From Candidatus Poribacteria bacterium (GTDB lineage: Bacteria; Poribacteria; WGA-4E; WGA-3G): a stretch of 12,432 nucleotides of DNA. The position numbers and the translations under genes are program-made. The stretch is from the NCBI GenBank assembly GCA_009845505.1, contig VXZL01000252.1, positions 1 to 12,432 on the forward strand. The letters are read 5' to 3'. A model generated the notes under the pieces. It worked only from the letters and a program-made list of their open reading frames with translations. It did not search any database and had not been told where the DNA came from. This document shows positions 6,681-12,432 of this stretch, piece by piece (within the stretch, counting starts at the first letter, position 1; every line of letters begins with the position of its first letter).

Positions 6681-8489
6681 TTACCGCCCATTCTTTTCTT
6701 GCCCCTTATACTGCAACCGATACAACCGATGATAGATGCCTTTCTGTTGTAACAATTCGTTGTGTGTACCGGTCTCCCGAATTTCTCCGCGGTGCATCAC
6801 GATAATCCTATCCGCATTCTGAATCGTCGAGAGTCGGTGGGCGATAACAACAGAGGTTCGGTCCTCCATCAAACGTCTGAGGGCATCTTCTATCAAGATC
6901 TCGGTTTCTGTATCAACACTGGAGGTCGCTTCGTCAAGGATAAGGATACTCGGATCAGAAGCCAAAGCACGCGCAAACGCAACGAGCTGCTTCTGTCCAA
7001 CGGATAATCCACCACCGTCTTCTTTAATCTCAGTCCCATAGATCTGCGGCATCTTCTGAATGAATCGATCTAAGTGTACATCTTGCGATGCACGCTTTAC
7101 CTGCTCCGATGAGATTGACGGATTGCCTAAACTGATATTCCGCTCAATTGAGTCAGAAAAGAGGAAGATGTTCTGTTGCACAATGCTGATAGCTTCCCGA
7201 AGTTCCTCCACGTTCATCTCTCGGATGTCCACGCCGTCAACCAGGATTTGACCTTTGTTAATCTCATAGAACCTACAGAGCAGATTGATAATAGAGGTCT
7301 TCCCGGCACCCGTATGCCCAACAAGCGCGACCTTTTCACCCGGTTTCACTTTGAATGAGACATCTTGCAGAACGTAGTCATCATCGTTATAGGCGAACCA
7401 GACGTTCCGAAATTCAATCTCACCTTTCAGCGTCTTGGTACCATTTTTAGGGACGGCAGAAGCGATAGTCGGTTGCGTATCGAGCAATTGGAAGATGCGT
7501 TCGGAGGAAGCCATAGCGTTTTGGAAGATGGTATATTTTTCGCTGAGTTCTCGGATGGGCCAGAAGAAGCGTTCAGCATAACGGATAAATGCTAACAGTA
7601 CGCCGAAGCTTAGCGCGTCTTGTACAACCTGTCCACCGCCGTACCAGATAATCACGGCTATCGCAAGAGAAGCGGTCACCTCAATCAGTGGGTGAAAAAT
7701 TGAAAAATAGAAGATGCTCTTCAGATTGGCAGCGAGGTATCTCCGATTGCGCTCGTTAAAACGGAGGTGGCTCCGTCGTTCTTGTGCAAACAACTTCATC
7801 GTCGTCATACCGACGATGTTTTCTTGCAGGAAGGCATTGATTCGTGCGAGCTGCTTCCGCTGTTCCCGAAACGCACGGCGCGAATAGATTTGGTAAACGA
7901 GCGTTGCACCGAAGATAATCGGTATTACTGTGAACGTCACGAGAGCAAGTTTCCAGTCATAAAGGAGCATTGCCACCATGATCCCCAAAATCTGGAGTAG
8001 GTTCGCGAAAACGGTAATCACGCCAGAGGCAAAGAGTTCGTTGAGGACCTGAACATCCCCCATAACACGGGTCATCAACCGGCCAACCGGATTTTTATCA
8101 AAAAATTGAACGTCCAAGCGTTGTAAATGTGAAAAGAGGGTCTGCCGCAGATCGTGCATCACATGTTGCCCAATCATCTGCATCCGGTATTCCTCAAAGT
8201 AGCTAAATACGAACTCGCCAATCAACGCCACTACGAAAAAGATCGCGATCGTGCTTAATCCGTCTAAGATGCCCGGGGTAATGTGCTCGTCAATACCGCG
8301 CTGCAGTAGGTAGGGCCCAGCCAAGCGTGAAAGCGTATTCCCGACCATGAGAAATCCGATGATGAGCAGCTGGAATTTGTAGGGTTTGAGGTACGCCAAG
8401 AGCCGTCTCATCAGTACTCGGTCATAGACTTTCCCGAGGTCCTGCTCCTCATCGCTATATTCGTATAGGTCGCCTCCCATGCCAAACAC
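6681..8489 (-). CDS. ABC exporter half-transporter, catalytic-Glu subunit (heterodimer partner B)
   Basis: A 602-residue fused transporter: six membrane helices (about 40-320), then a nucleotide-binding domain (about 355-595). Motifs: Walker A GHTGAGKT (391-398), Q-loop VQQN (437-440), signature LSVGQ (495-499) in place of LSGGQ, Walker B ILILDE (515-520) with the catalytic Glu520, and H-loop His551. The type matches MdlA/MdlB and BmrC/BmrD exporters, which pump drugs, lipids or peptides out across the inner membrane; the substrate cannot be predicted. The start is GTG, 8 bases after AGGAGG, preferred to the ATG nine bases further in. The gene follows the 610-residue subunit by 21 bases in the same direction and ends 15 bases from the convergent membrane protein gene. 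Confidence 0.95.
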   Translation of the reverse strand: MFGMGGDLYEYSDEEQDLGKVYDRVLMRRLLAYLKPYKFQLLIIGFLMVGNTLSRLAGPYLLQRGIDEHITPGILDGLSTIAIFFVVALIGEFVFSYFEEYRMQMIGQHVMHDLRQTLFSHLQRLDVQFFDKNPVGRLMTRVMGDVQVLNELFASGVITVFANLLQILGIMVAMLLYDWKLALVTFTVIPIIFGATLVYQIYSRRAFREQRKQLARINAFLQENIVGMTTMKLFAQERRSHLRFNERNRRYLAANLKSIFYFSIFHPLIEVTASLAIAVIIWYGGGQVVQDALSFGVLLAFIRYAERFFWPIRELSEKYTIFQNAMASSERIFQLLDTQPTIASAVPKNGTKTLKGEIEFRNVWFAYNDDDYVLQDVSFKVKPGEKVALVGHTGAGKTSIINLLCRFYEINKGQILVDGVDIREMNVEELREAISIVQQNIFLFSDSIERNISLGNPSISSEQVKRASQDVHLDRFIQKMPQIYGTEIKEDGGGLSVGQKQLVAFARALASDPSILILDEATSSVDTETEILIEDALRRLMEDRTSVVIAHRLSTIQNADRIIVMHRGEIRETGTHNELLQQKGIYHRLYRLQYKGQEKNGR

Positions 8490-8497
8490 AGGTGGTT

Positions 8498-8503
8498 CCT
8501 CCT
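8498..8503 (-). promoter_or_regulatory. Ribosome binding site fixing a GTG start
   Basis: AGGAGG on the minus strand with an 8-base gap to GTG at 8489. It lies in the 21-base gap between the two ABC genes and makes the GTG, rather than ATG 8480, the start. Confidence 0.8.
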
Positions 8504-8510
8504 TTAAATT

Positions 8511-10343
8511 TTAAAGTTCCTCAAGTTCCTCTTGCAAGAGTTGTGTTTCGTAGATACCCGCATAAATCCCATTTTGTTCAATGAGTTGTTCGTGTGTGCC
8601 TGTCTCAGTAATGCTTCCGTCATTGAGGACGATAATATGGTCGGCATTTTTGACAGTGGAGATCCGATGCGAAATGAGGATCGTCGTGCGGTTCTTCATA
8701 ATTTCGTCGAGCCGACTGAGAATGGTATCTTCGGTCTGGGTATCCACATTCGCGAATGCGTCGTCAAGGATGAGGATTTTGGGTCTGATGATAATTGCGC
8801 GTGCGAGTGCGCTCCGTTGGCGTTGTCCACCTGAGATAGTTATCCCGCGTTCACCGAGGAAAGTCTCCAAACCGTCAGGAAACTCCTCAATTTGATCAAG
8901 GAGGTCGGCGGTGTGCGCTGCCTCTCTTATCTGTTCCTCATCTGGTGTTTCGAGGCCGTAGGCGATATTGTTTCGCAAATAGTCAGAAAAAAGAAAGGGT
9001 TCTTGCTCGACGAACCCGATATTGGAACGGAGGACGCTTAGGGGTATATCCTGAATGTCCACACCGTCGATAAAGATGGTTCCGCGTTCAGTTTGACGGA
9101 TGCGTGGAATTAGGTTGACCAATGTAGATTTCCCAGATCCAGTTCCACCGACAATCGCGAGGGTCATACCACGCTTAATTTTAAGGTTGATGTCTCTGAG
9201 TACAGGCGTTCCGTCTGGATAATCAAAATTCAGGTTTCTAAACTCAATCTCACCTTCAATGGCTTTCAACTCCCATTTTACATCTTTAGCATCAAAGATT
9301 TCCGGCTTTTCATCAAGAATTGCTTGAATCCTGTCCATAGACGCTGCCCCGCGCTCAAAGGTGTTGACGATGAAACCGAGCGTAATCATGGGGCGAACAA
9401 GCATCATCAGGTAAGCACTAAAGGCAACAAATTCGCCGAGGGTAATTGTCCCTTCGATGACATGAAGTCCACCCATCCAAAGAAGGACGACACCGCCAAT
9501 GCCGGGTAGAAATCGGAAGAGCGGAAAAAAGAAGGTCATTAGTCGGATCTGGCGATGGTTACGATCGACAAATTCTTGGTTTAATTCCTGGAAATGCCCA
9601 ACTTCACTCTCCTCAAGTGTATAGGCTTTGACAACGCGGACACCTGACAAGTTCTCTTGTACCTTGGTATTCAGCGTTGAAAACGCCTCTTGGATACCCT
9701 CGTAGTGGACATGTAACCGTTTTCCCAGGGAACGAATTAAGACGGCAAGGATTGGGTATGGGAGCAAGGCAACAACAGTTAGACTTACATCAATCCGCAA
9801 CATGATAACAAGTGCGAACCCGAAAAACACTATTGCATCCGCCGTATACATCACAGCACTGCTCAGCACCATTCTGATGGCGTTTAAGTCGCTGGTTGCG
9901 CGCGTCATCAGATCACCCGTGCGAACGTTATCGTAATACGCAGCGGAGAGTTTCTGGAGATGCAGAAAGAAATCGGCACGGAGGTGGAACTCCATCTGCC
10001 TTGCGACCCCTTGTATGATACGCCGTTGCGCGAAACGTAGGATACCGGCAAAGAAGGCGACACCAAAAACGAGGGCACCAAAAAAGAGTACCCGCCCGGA
10101 AGATACCGTAAAGTTGGGATCTTCAAAAGTGCGCTGCAACTCATCAAAAACCATCTCAAGGATCTTTGGGCTAATCAGGAGAAGCACATTTGTCACAATA
10201 ACAAGAATGAAACTGATTACGATGGCGTATCTATACCGAATGATGTACTTCTTGAGACCGAGTAGACTACGAATGGTGGGACTCCTTTCCGGCGAGTATG
10301 TCTTGCCGTGCGATGTGTCTTTTATCTTTATATTTTGACGCAA
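8511..10343 (-). CDS. ABC exporter half-transporter, degenerate-site subunit (heterodimer partner A)
   Basis: A 610-residue fused transporter, first gene of the pair. Six membrane helices span about 38-330; the nucleotide-binding domain spans about 363-600. Motifs: Walker A GGTGSGKS (399-406), Q-loop Gln447, signature ISGGQ (503-507), Walker B ILILDD (523-528), H-loop His559. Asp528 replaces the catalytic Glu. In heterodimeric exporters such as TM287/288 and BmrCD one subunit carries this change and the partner carries a deviant signature, which is exactly what the 602-residue neighbour shows. Together they should make one active and one degenerate ATP site. The start is uncertain: TTG 10343 has no clear ribosome site, whereas GGAAAGGAG (10290-10282) stands 7 bases before an ATT at 10274, from which the protein would begin RSLLGLKKYIIRYRY, a normal beginning for the family. 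No ATG or GTG lies between. Confidence 0.93.
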   Translation of the reverse strand: MRQNIKIKDTSHGKTYSPERSPTIRSLLGLKKYIIRYRYAIVISFILVIVTNVLLLISPKILEMVFDELQRTFEDPNFTVSSGRVLFFGALVFGVAFFAGILRFAQRRIIQGVARQMEFHLRADFFLHLQKLSAAYYDNVRTGDLMTRATSDLNAIRMVLSSAVMYTADAIVFFGFALVIMLRIDVSLTVVALLPYPILAVLIRSLGKRLHVHYEGIQEAFSTLNTKVQENLSGVRVVKAYTLEESEVGHFQELNQEFVDRNHRQIRLMTFFFPLFRFLPGIGGVVLLWMGGLHVIEGTITLGEFVAFSAYLMMLVRPMITLGFIVNTFERGAASMDRIQAILDEKPEIFDAKDVKWELKAIEGEIEFRNLNFDYPDGTPVLRDINLKIKRGMTLAIVGGTGSGKSTLVNLIPRIRQTERGTIFIDGVDIQDIPLSVLRSNIGFVEQEPFLFSDYLRNNIAYGLETPDEEQIREAAHTADLLDQIEEFPDGLETFLGERGITISGGQRQRSALARAIIIRPKILILDDAFANVDTQTEDTILSRLDEIMKNRTTILISHRISTVKNADHIIVLNDGSITETGTHEQLIEQNGIYAGIYETQLLQEELEEL

Positions 10344-10398
10344 ATCTTGGATATGTGTTTAATCAAGTTTTAAGGGTTGTGGGTTGTCTAAAAATATA

Positions 10399-10427
10399 TT
10401 GACACTATTTCGTCAGCGTTTTATGAT
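10399..10427 (+). promoter_or_regulatory. Sigma70-type promoter of gnd
   Basis: TTGACA (10399-10404), 17 bases, TATGAT (10422-10427). Transcription should begin near 10434. An in-frame ATG directly follows the -10 box at 10428, so it would not be in the transcript. Confidence 0.85.
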
Positions 10428-10448
10428 ATGCAAAACCAACTTTATCAC

Positions 10449-10454
10449 AGGAGG
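10449..10454 (+). promoter_or_regulatory. Ribosome binding site deciding the gnd start
   Basis: AGGAGG with a 9-base gap to the TTG at 10464. It selects that TTG over the ATG at 10428, which lies upstream of this site and right next to the promoter -10 box. Confidence 0.85.
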
Positions 10455-10463
10455 AACATAAAT

Positions 10464-11927
10464 TTGGAGGCAGATATTGGACTCATCGGATTAGCAGTGA
10501 TGGGCGAAAACCTTGCCCTGAATATGGAAAGCAAAGGCTTTGAAGTGGCGGTTTTCAACCGGACTCTCTCACGCGTTGACGCTTTCATAGCAGGTGCTGC
10601 AAATGGTAAAAATATCACAGGGGCACATTCAATTCCAGGACTGATTGAGAAACTGGAAAGCCCCCGAAAAATTATCCTAATGGTGAAAGCGGGGGAACCC
10701 GTTGACGCGTTTATTGCGCAATTAGTCCCACACCTCTCAAAAGGCGACCTCATTATTGACGGTGGAAACTCAAACTTCAACGACACCGTCCGTCGGCACG
10801 CCGAGTTAGCGGAAAAAGATATTCTGTTTATTGGGACAGGCATTTCCGGTGGCGAAGAAGGCGCGCTCAAGGGACCGGCGATGATGCCGGGCGGTTCAGC
10901 GGCGGCTTACGCACTCGTAGAGCCGATCTTCACAAGGATCGCAGCGCAGGTAGACGGCACACCGTGTTGTTCTTACATCGGACCAGACGGTGCGGGGCAT
11001 TATGTCAAGATGGTGCATAACGGCATCGAATACGGGGACATGCAGCTGATATGTGAAGCTTACTCGCTGATGAAAGGTGTCCTCGGCATGAACGCCAAAG
11101 AGATGCACGAGGTCTTCAGTGAGTGGAACAGCGGCGAACTAAACTCTTATCTCATTGAGATTACGGCTGATATTTTCACACAACTCGACAGCAGCGGTAC
11201 GCCTTTTGTTGATGTCGTGCTGGATCAAGCCGGGCAAAAAGGGACCGGCAAATGGACGAGTATTTCGGCCCTGGATCTGGGTATATCCGCACCGACGATC
11301 GCGGAGGCGGTTTTTGCGCGTTGTATCTCGGCGATAAAAAGTGAACGCGTTGATGCGGAACAGGTTATCCAAGGACCTTCCGGGGCATACCAAGGCGATC
11401 GTGAGGAAATGCTACAGGCGATTCACGACGCACTTTACGCCGCGAAAATCTGCTCCTACGCGCAAGGCTTCGCTTTAATGCGGGAAGCAAGCGCAGAGTT
11501 GGGATGGGATTTAGACCTCGGCAAGATTAGTCTCGGTTGGCGGGGTGGGTGTATCATTCGGGCAAAATTCCTACACCGGATTGCGGAGGCGTTTGCGCGG
11601 AGTCCTGAGTTGCCGAACCTCCTACTCGACTCGTACTTCCGAGGTGTCATTGAAGCAGCACAACCCAACTGGCGAAGTGTTATTAGCACAGCCACGCAGC
11701 TCGGTGTCCCTATTCCGGCGTTCAGCTCGGCTTTAGCATATTTTGATAGCTACCGTAACGGTAGACTCTCTGCGAATTTGATTCAAGCGATGCGCGACTA
11801 CTTCGGCGCACACACCTATCATAAATTAGACGCAGAAGGTAACACGATCCTCGGAAAAGATGGGGAGCCGACGGTATTCCATACCGAATGGATGCTGGAA
11901 GGTCGCCCAGAAGTTATTGTTGAATAG
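10464..11927 (+). CDS. gnd: 6-phosphogluconate dehydrogenase, decarboxylating
   Basis: A 487-residue enzyme of the oxidative pentose phosphate pathway (EC 1.1.1.44), converting 6-phosphogluconate and NADP+ to ribulose 5-phosphate, CO2 and NADPH in the cytosol. The N-terminal Rossmann domain begins GLIGLAVMGENLALN (6-20); the NRT at 32-34 ends the second strand, as in NADP-dependent members. The family signature GISGGEEGALKGPAMMPGG lies at about 126-144. The catalytic region HYVKMVHNGIEY contains Lys182 and Glu189. The all-helical C-terminal domain holds DQAGQKGTGKWT and ends with a tail containing HTEWMLEG. Length fits the long form of the family. Starting at TTG 10464 gives MEADIGLIGLAVMG, which aligns with typical family starts. 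It is divergent from the ABC pair and followed by a repeat-rich 162-bp gap. No glucose-6-phosphate dehydrogenase gene is in the window. Confidence 0.96.
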   Translation: MEADIGLIGLAVMGENLALNMESKGFEVAVFNRTLSRVDAFIAGAANGKNITGAHSIPGLIEKLESPRKIILMVKAGEPVDAFIAQLVPHLSKGDLIIDGGNSNFNDTVRRHAELAEKDILFIGTGISGGEEGALKGPAMMPGGSAAAYALVEPIFTRIAAQVDGTPCCSYIGPDGAGHYVKMVHNGIEYGDMQLICEAYSLMKGVLGMNAKEMHEVFSEWNSGELNSYLIEITADIFTQLDSSGTPFVDVVLDQAGQKGTGKWTSISALDLGISAPTIAEAVFARCISAIKSERVDAEQVIQGPSGAYQGDREEMLQAIHDALYAAKICSYAQGFALMREASAELGWDLDLGKISLGWRGGCIIRAKFLHRIAEAFARSPELPNLLLDSYFRGVIEAAQPNWRSVISTATQLGVPIPAFSSALAYFDSYRNGRLSANLIQAMRDYFGAHTYHKLDAEGNTILGKDGEPTVFHTEWMLEGRPEVIVE

Positions 11928-11930
11928 GTA

Positions 11931-11958
11931 TTAGTTGTTGGTTATTAGTTGTTAGTTA
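11931..11958. repeat. Heptanucleotide tandem array, left arm
   Basis: Four 7-base units, TTAGTTG, TTGGTTA, TTAGTTG, TTAGTTA, of the form TTRGTTR, starting three bases after the gnd stop. They are inverted relative to the array at 12042-12069. The type resembles the short tandemly repeated heptamers (STRR) of cyanobacteria; no relation is implied. Confidence 0.8.
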
Positions 11959-11962
11959 AGAG

Positions 11963-12008
11963 GTTTCTCTGTAAAAAATCGCCACCACTTGGAGGCCTCC
12001 AGAGAGAC
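11963..12008 (+). repeat. Inner inverted repeat with a 12-bp palindrome
   Basis: GTTTCTCTG (11963-11971) pairs with CAGAGAGAC (12000-12008), nine pairs with one T.G. Between and overlapping the right side is a perfect palindrome, TGGAGGCCTCCA (11990-12001). The two folds compete for 12000-12001. No T-run follows, so it is not a standard intrinsic terminator. Confidence 0.6.
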
Positions 12009-12041
12009 ATGATTAGTGAAAGACGCTTTTAACCGATAGCC

Positions 12042-12069
12042 ACTGATAACTGACAACCGATGACTGACA
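12042..12069. repeat. Heptanucleotide tandem array, right arm
   Basis: Four units, ACTGATA, ACTGACA, ACCGATG, ACTGACA. Bases 12042-12067 can pair with 11931-11956 as RNA in 25 of 26 positions if seven G.U pairs are allowed. Confidence 0.8.
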
Positions 12070-12089
12070 GCCACGTTCAAGGAGGGTTT

Positions 12090-12431
12090 ATGGATTACGG
12101 AGCACAACAGGCATTATACGATTTTCAACCACAACACGAGTTCTTTGTCGGAATTGATTCCGACGGCTGTGTGTTCAATAGTATGGAGGTTAAACACAAC
12201 GACTGCTTCAGTGTGAACCTCGTCAAACATTTCGGCTTGGCATCAATTTCACGGCAGGTGCATCAGGCATGGGATTTCGTGAATCTCTACTCAACAACGC
12301 GCGGCACGAACCGATTTAAAGCGATACTGCTGGTGTGTGATTTCCTACGCGAGATGCCACTGGTGCAAAATATGGGTGTTACGGTGCCGGAACTCCCTTA
12401 CTTAAGAGAATGGTCTGATACTGATACCTAA
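12090..12431 (+). CDS. HAD-type hydrolase amino terminus, early stop at window edge
   Basis: 113 residues, starting at ATG 12090 behind AAGGAGGG (12079-12086). An in-frame ATG at 12060 lies within the heptamer array and is rejected. EFFVGIDSDGCVFNSME (17-33) is a HAD motif I with nucleophile Asp23 and acid/base Asp25, the mark of phosphohydrolases that act through an aspartyl phosphate. The following helical part (ECF-like NDCFSVNLVKHFGL, then WDFVNLYSTTRGTNRFKAI) looks like a cap region. Motifs II, III and IV are missing, and relatives I recall continue well beyond this point, so the TAA at 12429-12431 truncates the protein unless a frameshift is involved. The stop follows a TGATACTGATAC hexamer repeat. 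It may be a real truncation, a frameshift, or a sequence error near a contig end; one further base is visible. It could be co-transcribed with gnd. Confidence 0.65.
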   Translation: MDYGAQQALYDFQPQHEFFVGIDSDGCVFNSMEVKHNDCFSVNLVKHFGLASISRQVHQAWDFVNLYSTTRGTNRFKAILLVCDFLREMPLVQNMGVTVPELPYLREWSDTDT

Positions 12432-12432
12432 C

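Overview
The window looks like a chromosomal segment from an uncultured bacterium. Gene content, the large multi-pass DUF6785-type membrane proteins and the HAD-like protein at the right end recall Candidatus Poribacteria or related PVC/FCB-fringe lineages. That placement rests on family recognition only; no marker gene is present. Near-consensus sigma70 promoters (17-base spacers) and frequent TTG starts behind good Shine-Dalgarno sites are clear.

Layout. (1) 1-523, minus: amino-terminal part of a TPR protein that runs off the left edge. (2) 704-2617, plus: a large polytopic membrane protein (copy 1) with its own promoter. (3) 2659-3624, minus: a membrane-anchored TPR protein with two almost identical TPR units, driven by a strong promoter at 3761-3789. 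(4) 3625-4009: an intergenic stretch with two outward promoters and a 115-bp segment bounded by 9-bp inverted repeats. (5) 4010-6665, plus: a two-gene operon of an archaeal-type 4-phosphopantoate--beta-alanine ligase (a coenzyme A pathway enzyme) and membrane protein copy 2, overlapping by 17 bases. (6) 10343-6681, minus: two ABC exporter half-transporters that form a textbook heterodimer with one degenerate ATP site. (7) 10464-11927, plus: 6-phosphogluconate dehydrogenase (gnd). (8) 11928-12089: inverted arrays of heptanucleotide repeats that can fold as one long G.U-rich hairpin on the plus strand. (9) 12090-12431, plus: a HAD-type phosphatase amino terminus ending in an early stop at the window edge.

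How it fits together. The most notable part is 581-6665. The two membrane proteins are about 89% identical. The promoter and leader of copy 1 match the promoter and leader of the ligase gene, not the DNA directly before copy 2. Copy 1 therefore starts at a TTG equivalent to the ligase's start codon, so the two loci are related by duplication plus loss (or gain) of the ligase gene between leader and membrane gene. This ties an archaeal-type pantothenate/CoA enzyme to an uncharacterised membrane family. The ABC exporter and gnd are ordinary families, transcribed divergently from a short shared region.
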